The notes: generated by a model from the letters alone, not told the origin. A stretch of DNA of 64,000 nucleotides from Natrinema sp031626495 (GCF_031626495.1 NZ_JAMQOJ010000006.1:62001-126000), one strand, 5' to 3'. Shown: positions 17,494 to 26,364, counted from the stretch's first letter. Program-made: numbers and translations.

Positions 17494-19173
17494 TTACGAG
17501 TTCGCGACGCCCTCACGCTCGCGGAGGGACTTCCGTCGGATCTTCCCGGTGGAGGTCTTGGGGAGTTCCTCGATGAACTGGATCTCACGCGGGTATTCAT
17601 AGGGCGCTAATCTGTCTTTGACGCGCGTCTCGAGCGTCTCCTCGAGTTCGGCCGTCGGCCGACCGTCGTCTGCAACGACGACGAACGCTTTCGGGACCGT
17701 TCCTCGTTCGTCGTCCGGGATACCGATTACTGCGACGTCGGCGACGCTCGCGTGGCTCGCTATCGTCTCTTCGATCTCCTCGGGACTCACGCGGTAGCCC
17801 GACGTGATGATCACGTCGTCTTTGCGACCCTCGAACGAGAAGAACCCGTCTTCGTCGACCGAGCCGAGGTCTTCGGTCAGCAGCCAGCCGTTCCGGACTT
17901 TCCGATCGGTCAGGTCCCGTTTCTTCCAGTACTCCTCGAAGCAGACCGGATCGCCCTCGTATCGGACTGCGATCTCGCCGATTTCGCCTGGTTCGTCGAT
18001 CGGCTCGGCCGTCTCCGGATCGACGATCGCTACCTCGTGGCCCGGCGCGGCGAGCCCCATCTTCCCAGGCCGGGGGCGTTTCAACGAGCTACAGTCGCCG
18101 ATGACGAGGTTCGCTTCGGTCTGCCCGAAGAGCTCTTCGAGGGGCGCTCCGTCGAACGTGTCCGCCACCCAATCGACGACGCTCTCGCCGACCGCTTCGC
18201 CGCCCGCACCGACTCGGTGGACGGACGCCAGGTCGTATTTCTCCGCCGGAGCATCGAGTTGCATCATCATCCGCAGGGCCGTCGGCGGCGCCCCGAAGTC
18301 CGTCACTTCGTACCGTTCGAGGAGTTCGAACGCCGACTCGGCGTCGAACCTATCGGCGTCGTAGGCGACCACCGGTCGTCCGTAGTACAGCGCCGGCATC
18401 ACGAGCGAGAACAGCGAGCCGATCCACGACCACTCGACGGGCGTCCAGAACACGGTCCCGTCCGTCGTCCCCCTATCGATGAACGCCTCGGCGAACGTCG
18501 GCAGGTGACCGAGGAGTAGCCGATGAGCGTGCAGTACCCCCTTCGGGTCGCCGGTCGTCCCGCTCGTGTAGATGATGATCGCGTCGTCGTCGGCGTTCGT
18601 CGCCGTCGTCTCGAACCGCCGTGACGCTCGCGTCTCGAGCGCGTCCCACGACGTCTCCGTCGCCGTCGGTTCGGTATCGACTGTCACCACCGTCTCCAGC
18701 GCTTCGAGGTCGTCGCGCACGGACCGGAGCGTCTCCGCGCTCGCGTTGCCGACGACACAGGCCGTCGCGCGGCAGTCGTCGAGTCGGTAGGCGAGGGCGT
18801 CGTCCCCGAACTGCGTGCTGAGCGGCACCGAGACGGCGCCGAGCTTCCACGCCGCGACGTGGGCGACGGCGGCTTCCGGTCGCTGTCCGAGGCAGATCCC
18901 GATTCGATCGCCCGCGGCGACGCCCTCTTCCGAGAGGTAGTTCGCGAGGCGATTCGCGTCGCGCTGGACGTCCCGAAACGCGACCGCCCGGCGGTCGCCC
19001 GACTCGTTTTCGGCGAAGAACGCGACGCGGCCGCGCTCTCGAGCCCACCGGTCACAGACGTACTCCGCCATGTTGAGCATCTCGGGGATCTCCCACTCGA
19101 AGGACTCGCGAAGCTGCTCGTAGCTCTCCCACTCACGTTCGTAGAAGTGATACTGATCGATCCGTGACACCAT
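17494..19173 (-). CDS. AMP-forming acyl-CoA ligase
   Basis: 559 residues. It opens with YHFYEREWESYEQLRESFEW, an N-terminus shared with the ligase at 59013-60695, so the two are paralogues. The A3 motif IIYTSGTTGDPKG is near residue 198, LFGQTEAN is the A5 motif, YRVSPEEIEE marks the hinge, and KTSTGKIRRKSL holds the catalytic lysine. Family role: ATP-dependent activation of a short or medium-chain, possibly branched or aromatic, acid to its CoA thioester. It precedes the thiolase on the same strand, separated by a gene-free 477 bases. Confidence 0.9.
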   Translation of the reverse strand: MVSRIDQYHFYEREWESYEQLRESFEWEIPEMLNMAEYVCDRWARERGRVAFFAENESGDRRAVAFRDVQRDANRLANYLSEEGVAAGDRIGICLGQRPEAAVAHVAAWKLGAVSVPLSTQFGDDALAYRLDDCRATACVVGNASAETLRSVRDDLEALETVVTVDTEPTATETSWDALETRASRRFETTATNADDDAIIIYTSGTTGDPKGVLHAHRLLLGHLPTFAEAFIDRGTTDGTVFWTPVEWSWIGSLFSLVMPALYYGRPVVAYDADRFDAESAFELLERYEVTDFGAPPTALRMMMQLDAPAEKYDLASVHRVGAGGEAVGESVVDWVADTFDGAPLEELFGQTEANLVIGDCSSLKRPRPGKMGLAAPGHEVAIVDPETAEPIDEPGEIGEIAVRYEGDPVCFEEYWKKRDLTDRKVRNGWLLTEDLGSVDEDGFFSFEGRKDDVIITSGYRVSPEEIEETIASHASVADVAVIGIPDDERGTVPKAFVVVADDGRPTAELEETLETRVKDRLAPYEYPREIQFIEELPKTSTGKIRRKSLREREGVANS

Positions 19174-19196
19174 GTGGCAAGGGGATCACGGCGCTC

Positions 19197-19206
19197 GTAT
19201 TAATAG
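19197..19206 (-). promoter_or_regulatory. TATA-like box for the ligase at 17494-19173
   Basis: TATTAATA on the minus strand centres 28 bases before the ATG at 19173. Confidence 0.5.
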
Positions 19207-19300
19207 TATCGTCCGTCGAACGGCGCTGCTCGGCAACGAGTGCTCTCCCGAGCGGACCGGACGAGGGGACTCACTCTGAGCTCGAAGCCGTCGCACACCG

Positions 19301-20290
19301 CTACTTTTTCTCGTAGAACCGGACGCCGTCTTCGAGAACGCTTCGGACGTCCCCGCGATCCTCGAGATACGCGACGAGTCCGACGGTTTCCGCGAAGATA
19401 CGACCGATGCCGCGTTTCGTGCCCGCTCTCTCCGCCGCGATCTGGAAGGCCGTCGTTCGACCCGATTCGATCCGATCGAGACACCGATCGAGTTTGGACT
19501 CTAGATCGGCGATCGATCTGTCGAGGCACTCCTCGTACTGCTCGTGTACCGGCCCGTGACCCGGGAGGACGCGCTTGAACTGATACGTCTTGAGGCGCTC
19601 TAGGGTCGCACAGAACGTTCGCACGCTGTCTTCGACACCGTCGTCGAAGTTGACGAGTAGCGCCGGGGCACGGAACGGTTCGATCGCCATGTCGCCGGAA
19701 AACACCACTCGTTCGCCACCGAGAGTCGTCCCGAAACAGCAGTGGCCAATGTGATGGCCGGGTGAGTAGATCGGTTCGATCTCGCGCGTCCCGACGGTGA
19801 ACGGATCGTCTCCGATCCAGACGTCGACCCCGTCTGCGGGGAGCGACTCGCGCACCGTGCGGTGAGCGGTAAGCAAGCGGTCGCTGGCGGAATCGAGGTA
19901 TTCGGGTTCGAGGCCGGCCTCGAGCAGATTCGCTCGCGTTCTCTCGGCGACCGCTTCCATGTCTCGCTCGAATCGATCTCGTAATTGCTTCGGCGCGTAG
20001 ACGGTCGGCGATCCGACCTCGAGCAGTGTCGGCGTCTGGCCGACGTGATCCGTGTGACCGTGCGTGAGCACCACGTGTTCGATATCCGACGGCTCGTAAC
20101 CGTGGTCGCCCAGTTCCGCGTGTAGTTCCTCGGAACCGCGCTCACCGGGCGTACCCGCGTCAATGAGAATCGGCTCGTCGCCCGGTATCACGTACGCCGC
20201 CGCGTGACCAGGCGGCCACTCGACGGAGAACTCCAGTCGGTGGACGATCGCATCGCGATCGCCGACGGCCGTCCGATCTGACTCGCTCAT
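19301..20290 (-). CDS. Metallo-beta-lactamase-fold hydrolase
   Basis: 329 residues from the ATG at 20290 (MSESDRTAV). The metal motif HGHTDH lies in VVLTHGHTDHVGQTP, with YSPGHHIGHC supplying another His and VFSGDMAIEPF the bridging Asp. Members hydrolyse thioesters, lactones or phosphodiesters with a two-metal centre; near CoA-pathway genes a thioesterase-like role is reasonable but not shown. The C-terminal third is helical and resembles the extension of glyoxalase-II-like archaeal members. The frame is open 48 bases further upstream; I prefer 20290 for the TATA-like box at 20315-20323. Confidence 0.85.
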   Translation of the reverse strand: MSESDRTAVGDRDAIVHRLEFSVEWPPGHAAAYVIPGDEPILIDAGTPGERGSEELHAELGDHGYEPSDIEHVVLTHGHTDHVGQTPTLLEVGSPTVYAPKQLRDRFERDMEAVAERTRANLLEAGLEPEYLDSASDRLLTAHRTVRESLPADGVDVWIGDDPFTVGTREIEPIYSPGHHIGHCCFGTTLGGERVVFSGDMAIEPFRAPALLVNFDDGVEDSVRTFCATLERLKTYQFKRVLPGHGPVHEQYEECLDRSIADLESKLDRCLDRIESGRTTAFQIAAERAGTKRGIGRIFAETVGLVAYLEDRGDVRSVLEDGVRFYEKK

Positions 20291-20314
20291 AGCGATAGCT
20301 GTAGTGAACCACGA

Positions 20315-20323
20315 TCGATAAGT
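20315..20323 (-). promoter_or_regulatory. TATA-like box for the metallo-hydrolase gene
   Basis: AACTTATCG on the minus strand centres about 29 bases before the ATG at 20290. Confidence 0.4.
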
Positions 20324-20454
20324 TTCGATTAGCGGCAAAGCCGTCCCCTACCGGCGACGTCGCTCGGCGAGCGGAGGCCTGTCATCCTATCGTGGCGCAC
20401 GTAGCGGTCGGCCGAAGGCCGAATCCCCCCTCTCATCGAGACCGGTCGATCGAA

Positions 20455-21453
20455 TTACGGCGCCATCGCTACCATGGTCTCGCGTATCTCCTCGGGGTCC
20501 GCCCCCCGCGGGAACGAGATATAGATCGCGTCGACGCCGTCGATATCCTCGAATCGTTCTAGCTGCTCCCGGGCCTCCTCGGGCGTCCCGGCGGCCCCCA
20601 TCTGATCGCGGAGCTCCGACTGTACCAGCTCCGTGGCGTGCTCGCGGTCCCCCCGTTGCCAGGCGTCGTAGATCTCGTGGGCGAGTTCCTCGCGTCCCTG
20701 CCGCGCGAGGTTGTCGCGGTAGAACGTCCCCATTCCGCCGAGGTAGAACGCGATGTGCTGGGCGACGAGTTCGCGAGCGCGCTCGCCGTCCTCAAGGGCG
20801 CAACAGCTCACGGAGAGGGTGACGCGGCTGTCGTCCGGATCCCTATCGCCGAGTTCGGCGCCTCGACGGAGATCCGCGAGCCGTTCCGCGACTCCCTCTC
20901 GGGTGTAGTTGACGGCGTGCCAGCCGTCGGCGAAGCGGCCGGCGAGTTCGACGGCCTTCGGCCCGAGACCGGCGGCGTCGACCGGCGGTGTGGGATCGGG
21001 TGCGTCACAGCGGAGCCGAAAGCCGTCGAGGCTGAAGTACTCGCCGTCGTAGGAGACCGGGTCGCCGGCGAGGACTTCCTTGACGATCTCGATCGTCTCT
21101 CGGGTGCGACGGAGCGGGTTACCGAACTCCATTCCGTGCCAGTTCTCGACAACGATCGGGCCGCTGGGACCGACGCCCAGGCGGAACCGGCCGTCGCTGG
21201 CCTCCTGTAGCGTCGCGGCCGTCTGGCCCAGCAGGGCCGGCGATCGAGAGTAGACGTTGGCGATGCTCGTTCCGAGACCGATCTCATCGGTCCGCTCGGC
21301 GGCCGTCGCGATCGGCGTGACCACGTCACGGCCCCACGATTCCGGAAACCAGGCGCGATCGTATCCTAACTCCTCCGCAGTTACCGCCTGATCAACGAGA
21401 TCGTCGAGCGTGGGCTGTGCACCGACCGGGAGAAAGACGTCTCGGTCCGTCAT
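20455..21453 (-). CDS. Luciferase-like (LLM) oxidoreductase, probably F420-dependent
   Basis: 332 residues starting MTDRDVFLPVG. Typical LLM barrel pieces: ELGYDRAWFPESWG, TSIANVYSRSPALLGQTAA, SDGRFRLGVGPSGP and WHGMEFGNPLRR. The VYSRSP and GVG..GP loops are shared with the LLM proteins at 32938 and 35395, marking one subfamily. These bind F420 or FMN and move a hydride, but the substrate is unknown. Start chosen at the ATG 21453 over an in-frame GTG nine bases upstream because the TATA-like box at 21481-21487 then sits at -31. Confidence 0.85.
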   Translation of the reverse strand: MTDRDVFLPVGAQPTLDDLVDQAVTAEELGYDRAWFPESWGRDVVTPIATAAERTDEIGLGTSIANVYSRSPALLGQTAATLQEASDGRFRLGVGPSGPIVVENWHGMEFGNPLRRTRETIEIVKEVLAGDPVSYDGEYFSLDGFRLRCDAPDPTPPVDAAGLGPKAVELAGRFADGWHAVNYTREGVAERLADLRRGAELGDRDPDDSRVTLSVSCCALEDGERARELVAQHIAFYLGGMGTFYRDNLARQGREELAHEIYDAWQRGDREHATELVQSELRDQMGAAGTPEEAREQLERFEDIDGVDAIYISFPRGADPEEIRETMVAMAP

Positions 21454-21480
21454 ACGACTCACACGTTGGTTCCCGTCGTC

Positions 21481-21487
21481 TTAAATG
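21481..21487 (-). promoter_or_regulatory. TATA-like box for the LLM gene at 20455-21453
   Basis: CATTTAA on the minus strand, centred about 31 bases before the ATG at 21453. Confidence 0.4.
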
Positions 21488-21659
21488 TGCATCCCCGACC
21501 GAGCGACGATTTCGACTCCTCGATCGGCTCTACCGATCCACAGCGGGTGACTGCGGACTGACGGCGAATCCTCGCCGGGCGAGTACTCGAGTCAACTCGA
21601 CGCCGCTGATTTTCCCCGACACCGAACCGAACTGTTCAACCGCTCTGATTGAACAGGAG

Positions 21660-21667
21660 AATTATAA
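21660..21667 (+). promoter_or_regulatory. TATA-like box for the PaaG-like gene
   Basis: AATTATAA centres 27 bases before the ATG at 21691, which supports that start over the in-frame ATG at 21649 upstream of the box. Confidence 0.55.
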
Positions 21668-21690
21668 CACTCGATTGTATTACTGGTAAC

Positions 21691-22491
21691 ATGGCGCGTT
21701 CACTACCGGAGTGTGAAAACTTCGTCCTCGAAAGAGATGACAACGTATTGTCAATCACGATCGACAGCACAACGAAATTCAACTCGCTCAACGACACGAT
21801 GGGCGACGAACTGCTCGAGTTAGCGGCGTTCCTCAACGTCGACGACGGTACGCGATGTGCCGTCATGACAGGTTCCGACGGCGTATTCTGCGCCGGCGCC
21901 GACGTCGAGGGCTTCGCCGAAGACGGCCACCGACCCGATTCCGTTCGACGCGGTGCGTCGATCCTCCACGATGCCATCGTCCAGTTCCATCAGGCGGACG
22001 TGCCGTTGATCACCGGGGTCAACGGCGTCGCGACCGGTGCCGGACTCGGAATCGCACTTCTGGGAGATATCGTCCTGATCAGCGAGGACGCTCGCTTCGA
22101 GTACGCCTACCCGCGTCTCGGGCTGCCGGGCGACGGCGGTGCGACGTTCCACCTGCCTCGATTCGTCGGTCTTCGGAAAGCGAAGGACATCGCCTTGCTC
22201 GATCGGCCGATCACGCCGGACGAGGCGGTCGAGTGGGGGTTGGCGACCGAATCGGTTCCCGACGACGAACTGGACGGCCGGCTCGACGAGCTAGCCCACG
22301 AACTGGCGTCCGGACCGACGCGAGCGTACGGGGCCGCGAAGCAGCTCCTCACGCGGAGTTTCGATCGATCGCTCGAGGAACAGCTCGCGGCGGAGACCGA
22401 CGCAATCGCGACGGCGGCGGAGACCAACGACCACGCCGAGGGCGTCGCTGCGTTCGTGGAGAAGCGCGAACCGGAATTCGAGGGGCATTGA
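21691..22491 (+). CDS. Crotonase-fold protein, PaaG-like isomerase type
   Basis: 266 residues. The oxyanion-hole regions FCAGADVEGF and GVATGAGLGIALLGD are intact. The two glutamates of true enoyl-CoA hydratases are missing: the usual PE-x-x-(L/I)-G reads PRLGLPGDGG and the usual MEM/AME position reads KDIALLD. Instead the GDGG with an Asp, in the setting AYPRLGLPGDGGATFHLPR, resembles PaaG-type isomerases, where an Asp is the catalytic acid/base. So isomerisation of a double bond (or ring) is more likely than hydration. It stands alone with its own promoter. The C-terminus FEGH is like its crotonase neighbours. Confidence 0.85.
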   Translation: MARSLPECENFVLERDDNVLSITIDSTTKFNSLNDTMGDELLELAAFLNVDDGTRCAVMTGSDGVFCAGADVEGFAEDGHRPDSVRRGASILHDAIVQFHQADVPLITGVNGVATGAGLGIALLGDIVLISEDARFEYAYPRLGLPGDGGATFHLPRFVGLRKAKDIALLDRPITPDEAVEWGLATESVPDDELDGRLDELAHELASGPTRAYGAAKQLLTRSFDRSLEEQLAAETDAIATAAETNDHAEGVAAFVEKREPEFEGH

Positions 22492-22540
22492 GCCGGGCTC
22501 GGTCGACCGATTTCCATCCCGAACGCGGTTTTCCGCCGAA

Positions 22541-22549
22541 GAAATATAC
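22541..22549 (+). promoter_or_regulatory. TATA-like box for the small gene at 22585
   Basis: GAAATATAC about 40 bases before the ATG at 22585. It would place the transcript start near 22572, right at the palindrome CTGT-T-ACAG (22570-22578). Confidence 0.45.
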
Positions 22550-22567
22550 AAACGGACGGAGCACACA

Positions 22568-22593
22568 CTCTGTTACAGAATACCATGACAGAG
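22568..22593 (+). promoter_or_regulatory. Nested inverted repeats at the start of the 81-residue gene
   Basis: CTCTGT (22568-22573) and ACAGAG (22588-22593) form a dyad around the ATG at 22585. Within it CTGT-T-ACAG (22570-22578) is a perfect palindrome at the predicted transcript start. Either could be an operator. Confidence 0.35.
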
Positions 22594-22830
22594 AAAGTCG
22601 TACTATCGCGGATAGAGCATGTTCCGTCGGACGCGAGGGTCTACCATTACGATGAACTCTCCGAGAAGGCAAAAGAGTGTCTTCCCCGTCTGATCCGGAC
22701 TGATACTTCAGAACTGGCCGGTTCCGAACAGGTCGTCGCCGCGTTCGAATCGTACGACCTCGTCAAGTTCGTCGATTACTACCGGATCACGGTTCGCGAG
22801 GAACCGCCATCGGCATCGCCCCCTCGCTGA
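22585..22830 (+). CDS. Small haloarchaeal protein of unknown function
   Basis: 81 residues, acidic, no membrane segment or cysteine pair. It ends with a FESYDLVKFVDYYRITV segment, which I associate with small conserved haloarchaeal proteins of unknown function having a ...YVRFTEYYRV-like end, though I cannot name the family with certainty. A TATA-like box and tight dyads just upstream, and reasonable codon use, argue that it is real. Its job is unknown; it lies downstream of the PaaG-like gene but is separately promoted. Confidence 0.6.
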   Translation: MTEKVVLSRIEHVPSDARVYHYDELSEKAKECLPRLIRTDTSELAGSEQVVAAFESYDLVKFVDYYRITVREEPPSASPPR

Positions 22831-23337
22831 CTATTCCTCGTCTCTCTGTCTCGAGCGACACGACCGATAGCTTTCGGTATCACTGTCCCGTCGTCGCCAA
22901 AGCCGGTGCTACTTCTCCATGCCAAATTGTACCATACACCTCTTCGATTTGATTTCGCACACTATTCTCGTCCGACGAGATAGAGATAACACCCTAAGCC
23001 CGTTATTCTCTTCGATCGGACGATGGATCTCGAACACTTTCACTCGTACGGCGATCACCGAACATAAAAAGTCGACTTTCGCGACGGGGTTCCGTGCCAT
23101 CTGACCGGAAAGATCGATACAGCGTCCGAAGCGGTTCTGTTCCTCGTCTCAGTAATTGCGGCCAATCGAGTCGCCGACGCCTCGCTCTAATTTCGTCGAT
23201 ATCGATTCTGCTGCGATACGCGGGTTACGGAGACGGTAGATGGCGATCGCGACCGGAATATGCCGCTATCTGATCGGCTGACTGGCGATCCGGATACCTC
23301 AAAACTGACGCTGAAAGCCGACTGTCGATCGGTAGAA
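22831..23337. other. 507-base gap between convergent genes
   Basis: Lies between the end of the small plus-strand gene and the end of the minus-strand 3-hydroxyacyl-CoA dehydrogenase. No gene is supported. It contains the inverted copy of the 21-base ATAAC-N11-GTTAT element at 22986-23006. The stretch 22920-23070 is noticeably more AT-rich than its surroundings. Confidence 0.5.
22986..23006 (-). repeat. 21-base element ATAAC-N11-GTTAT, copy 2 (inverted)
   Basis: On the minus strand this is identical over all 21 positions (plus one more base on one side) to 44463-44483, more than 21 kb away. Flanking DNA is unrelated. Confidence 0.6.
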
Positions 23338-24213
23338 CTACTCCTCGCCGCTCACACCCACGATCTCGCCGTCCTCCCAGACGTAGAACCCCTCGCCCGT
23401 CTTTCGACCGAGTTTACCGGCGCGGAGTTTGCGTTTCAACAGTTGGGGTGGCTTGAACCGTTCGCCCAACTCTTCTCGAAGATACTCCATCACTTCGACG
23501 TTGACGTCGACGCCGGTGTGATCGACGAGTTCGATCGGCCCCATCGGGAGGTTGTACCCCAGCCGCATCGTCTCGTCGATGTCCTCGATACTCGCCACGC
23601 CCTCCTGGGCCATGCGGATCGCCTCGAGGCTGAACATCGCGCCGAGGCGCGACGACGCGAACCCGGGGACGTCGTTGACGGTCGTGGGCGTCTTCCCGAT
23701 GCTCTCGACGTAGTGGTCCGCGAGCTCCTTCGTGTCCGCGCTCGTCTGTTCCGCGACGACGATCTCCACCAACGGCATGATGTGCGCCGGATTAAAGAAG
23801 TGGAGCCCGATGCAGCGAGACGGCTCCTCGAGGACGCTCGCGATCTCCGTGACCGAGAGCGACGAGGTGTTCGTCGCCACGACGGCGTCGTCGGGTGTGA
23901 ACTCCTCGACCTCCTCGAAGACGTCCTGCTTGAGATCGAGCTGTTCAGGGACCGCCTCGATGACGAAATCGGCCTCCTCGACGGCAGCCTCGAGCGAGAC
24001 CGTTCCGGTAATTCGCTCGATCGCGTCTTCCTTCTCGGCCGGCGTGATCTTTTCGCGCTTGATCCCTTCCTCGAGGTTCGCCTCAATGCGCTCGAGGCCT
24101 TTTTCGACGAGTTCCTGTTCGATGTCGCGGACGATAACAGAGTGTCCGCCGAGAGCACTGACGTGAGCGATACCGTTACCCATAGAGCCCGCTCCGAGGA
24201 CTGCAACCTTCAT
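23338..24213 (-). CDS. 3-hydroxyacyl-CoA dehydrogenase
   Basis: 291 residues, the normal size of the single-function 3-hydroxybutyryl-CoA dehydrogenase type. The NAD motif GAGSMG is at residues 7-12, the Asp in IVRD selects NAD, and the catalytic His138 is in GLHFFNPAHIMPLVE, paired with the Glu of that segment. The C-terminal helical dimerisation domain (DVPGFASSRL, LGYNLPMGPIEL) is complete. It oxidises 3-hydroxyacyl-CoA to 3-ketoacyl-CoA, the third beta-oxidation step. It is divergent from the acyl-CoA dehydrogenase at 24432, the first-step enzyme. Confidence 0.93.
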   Translation of the reverse strand: MKVAVLGAGSMGNGIAHVSALGGHSVIVRDIEQELVEKGLERIEANLEEGIKREKITPAEKEDAIERITGTVSLEAAVEEADFVIEAVPEQLDLKQDVFEEVEEFTPDDAVVATNTSSLSVTEIASVLEEPSRCIGLHFFNPAHIMPLVEIVVAEQTSADTKELADHYVESIGKTPTTVNDVPGFASSRLGAMFSLEAIRMAQEGVASIEDIDETMRLGYNLPMGPIELVDHTGVDVNVEVMEYLREELGERFKPPQLLKRKLRAGKLGRKTGEGFYVWEDGEIVGVSGEE

Positions 24214-24394
24214 GCTATGTCAAACCTCACCGCTTACATCCGGGTCCTTCGTAATATAGTTATTGCAGACCGTCAGGCTTCGCGGGCCTTCGAGATGTGA
24301 ACTCCCCCCACGTGCCGACTGACGTTCCGTCCGCAGGCGCTTGACCGACACCGAACGCGGTTGGAAACCCAGCACGGGGTGGGGGTGATCCGAA

Positions 24395-24403
24395 GCTATT
24401 TGA
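24395..24403 (+). promoter_or_regulatory. TATA-like box for the acyl-CoA dehydrogenase at 24432
   Basis: GCTATTTGA about 33 bases before the ATG at 24432. Confidence 0.35.
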
Positions 24404-24431
24404 CTTCCGCGGTACGTCTTGTAGCTACCCT

Positions 24432-25655
24432 ATGTGTGCAGCACCCGCAGACAGCGGTGTCTCTTTCGATACCGGCGACGAAACCGAGCTGATCCTCGAG
24501 AACCTCGATCAATTCATCGAGCAGGAGATCGAACCGCTCGAGGACGAGCACGAAGCCCTCCTCGCGAACCCCAGAGTCGGTCACGAGGAAGACGGTCGTC
24601 TCACTGACGAGTATCTCGATCTCATCGAAACGGTTCGGAAGACGTCGGCCGAGGCCGGATTCTACGCGATGAACATGCCCGAAGACGTGGGCGGCTCCGG
24701 CGTATCGACCGTAACGTGGTACCGCGCGATCACGCATGTCTTCTCCAAGGGACGCGGACTGAACGAGCACGTGCTGGCGGGTCCCGAGGGGCCGAAGCCG
24801 CTGTTGCTGTTAGCCGACGACGAACAGCGCACCGAGTACGTCGAACCCGTCGTCCGCGGCGAGCAGTCGACGGCGTTCGCCCAGACGGAGCCGACGGCGG
24901 GGTCGGACTCGCCCGCGATGCAGACGTCGGCCGAACGGGACGGCGACGAGTGGATACTCAACGGACAGAAGCAGTGGATCACGAACGCCCCGTACGCAGA
25001 CTTCGCCCAGGTCTTCGCGCGGACGTCGCCGCCGGACGAAGCCGGACGCTACGGCGGGATCACCTGCTTCATCGTCGAGGAGGATGAGTGGGAACTCGGC
25101 TCGATCAACAACACGCCGGCCCAGCTCGGCCAACAGGCGGAGCTCCGCTTCGACGACGTCCGAATCCCGAACGAACGCGTTCTGGGGGAGGTCGGGGACG
25201 CCTTCTACGCCGCGATGGACTTCCTCTCGCTCGGTCGCCTGGAACTCGGCGCACAGGCCGTCGGGTTGGCGGACTACGTGCTGGATCGGGCGACCGAGTA
25301 CGCACAAGAGCGCGAGGCCTTCGGCCAGCCCATCGGGAACTTCCAGCAGGTTTCTTCGAAGGTCGCCCGCGGCCGGGCAAACCGCTACGCGGCCGACTCC
25401 GCGGGACTCCGCTGTGCGTGGGCGATGGACCGGGACCGACCGGTCGTCGAGGAAACGTCGATATTCAAGTGGCTCGCGACGCAGACCTACTGGAACGCCG
25501 CAGACGCCGCCGTCCAGATCCACGGCGGCAACGGGCTCAGCGAAGAGTACGGCTTCATGGATCACCTCAACTACGCGCGACTCCTCCGCATCGTCGAGGG
25601 GACCGACGAACTCCAGCTTAACACGATCGCCAAGCAGAACGGCCTCCTCGAGTAA
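24432..25655 (+). CDS. Acyl-CoA dehydrogenase
   Basis: 407 residues, FAD-dependent alpha,beta-dehydrogenation of an acyl-CoA. FAQTEPTAGSD and KQWITNAPYADF are the FAD/substrate loops of the middle domain; the C-terminal RIVEGTDELQ holds the catalytic Glu in the usual medium/short-chain position. Length is normal. Electron acceptor would be ETF, not encoded here. The gene lies divergent from a 3-hydroxyacyl-CoA dehydrogenase and 219 bases before an Lrp/AsnC regulator. Its C-terminus differs from that of the ACAD10/11-type enzyme at 37792, so the two likely handle different substrates. Confidence 0.92.
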   Translation: MCAAPADSGVSFDTGDETELILENLDQFIEQEIEPLEDEHEALLANPRVGHEEDGRLTDEYLDLIETVRKTSAEAGFYAMNMPEDVGGSGVSTVTWYRAITHVFSKGRGLNEHVLAGPEGPKPLLLLADDEQRTEYVEPVVRGEQSTAFAQTEPTAGSDSPAMQTSAERDGDEWILNGQKQWITNAPYADFAQVFARTSPPDEAGRYGGITCFIVEEDEWELGSINNTPAQLGQQAELRFDDVRIPNERVLGEVGDAFYAAMDFLSLGRLELGAQAVGLADYVLDRATEYAQEREAFGQPIGNFQQVSSKVARGRANRYAADSAGLRCAWAMDRDRPVVEETSIFKWLATQTYWNAADAAVQIHGGNGLSEEYGFMDHLNYARLLRIVEGTDELQLNTIAKQNGLLE

Positions 25656-25842
25656 AGTCGACTATCACGGGAGTCAGTGAGTACCTGTCGTAATCGAGAG
25701 CGATATCCGGGGCACAATCGCCGTTTCGCTCCCGCGCAGGGCCGAGTCGGCAGTGATACCGAGACGATGGAAGCGCTTCGGCCGTATTCGGACGGCTTTC
25801 CCGACGGGGAACCGCCGTCCACCGACCCCGGTCCACCGCGAG

Positions 25843-25850
25843 AGTTTAAG
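25843..25850 (+). promoter_or_regulatory. TATA-like box for the Lrp/AsnC gene
   Basis: AGTTTAAG centres 28 bases before the ATG at 25875, leaderless spacing. Confidence 0.5.
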
Positions 25851-25874
25851 AGGTTGTAGTCGAATCACTCGGGC

Positions 25875-26360
25875 ATGTCAGACGGCTCCCGCGACGACCT
25901 TCTCGAACTGGACGAAATCGATCGACGTATCCTCGAGATACTGGCGAACGACCCGCGGAGCCCGTACGCGGACATCGCGGACGAACTCGCCGAACACGGT
26001 ATCGATATGAGCAGCGAAGGCGTTCGCCGACGGGTGACGTCGCTGCTCGAGAACATGACGAGCTTCTTCCTGCCTCGGCCGGAGCGAAACAGCTGGGAGA
26101 TCGTCCTCGTGACAGTTCGGACGGCCGACGAACCCGATGCGAAACAGGAGGTCTTCGACGCGATGTCGGACATGGACTTCTGGTTCGTCGCGGAGGGCTT
26201 CGGTACCGTCGATCTGTACGCGATCGCCACCGCGAAATCGAACCTCGAGATAGACGACTTACTCGTTCAAGTGAGAGGGCTTGAGTCCGTGACCGAGATG
26301 GATCACTTCATCGAAACCGACCGTGCCGTAAACATAAGAAACTACCTTCCTGTTTATTGA
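25875..26360 (+). CDS. Lrp/AsnC-family transcriptional regulator
   Basis: 161 residues. The N-terminal winged helix-turn-helix begins LDEIDRRILEILANDPRSPYADIADEL, as in the family, and includes SSEGVRRRVTSLLE as the recognition part. The C-terminal half, including WEIVLVTVRT and VTEMDHFIETDRAV, fits the ligand-sensing alpha/beta domain (RAM). Such proteins bind amino acids or related acids and act as octameric or dimeric repressors or activators. Position beside fatty-acid genes suggests control of them, and it may also control itself. A small hairpin follows its stop. Confidence 0.88.
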   Translation: MSDGSRDDLLELDEIDRRILEILANDPRSPYADIADELAEHGIDMSSEGVRRRVTSLLENMTSFFLPRPERNSWEIVLVTVRTADEPDAKQEVFDAMSDMDFWFVAEGFGTVDLYAIATAKSNLEIDDLLVQVRGLESVTEMDHFIETDRAVNIRNYLPVY

Positions 26361-26364
26361 AGGG

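Noticed and set aside
19240..19578. Possible extra gene near the end of the metallo-hydrolase
   Set aside because: Arg-rich antisense frame overlapping the hydrolase C-terminus; not supported.
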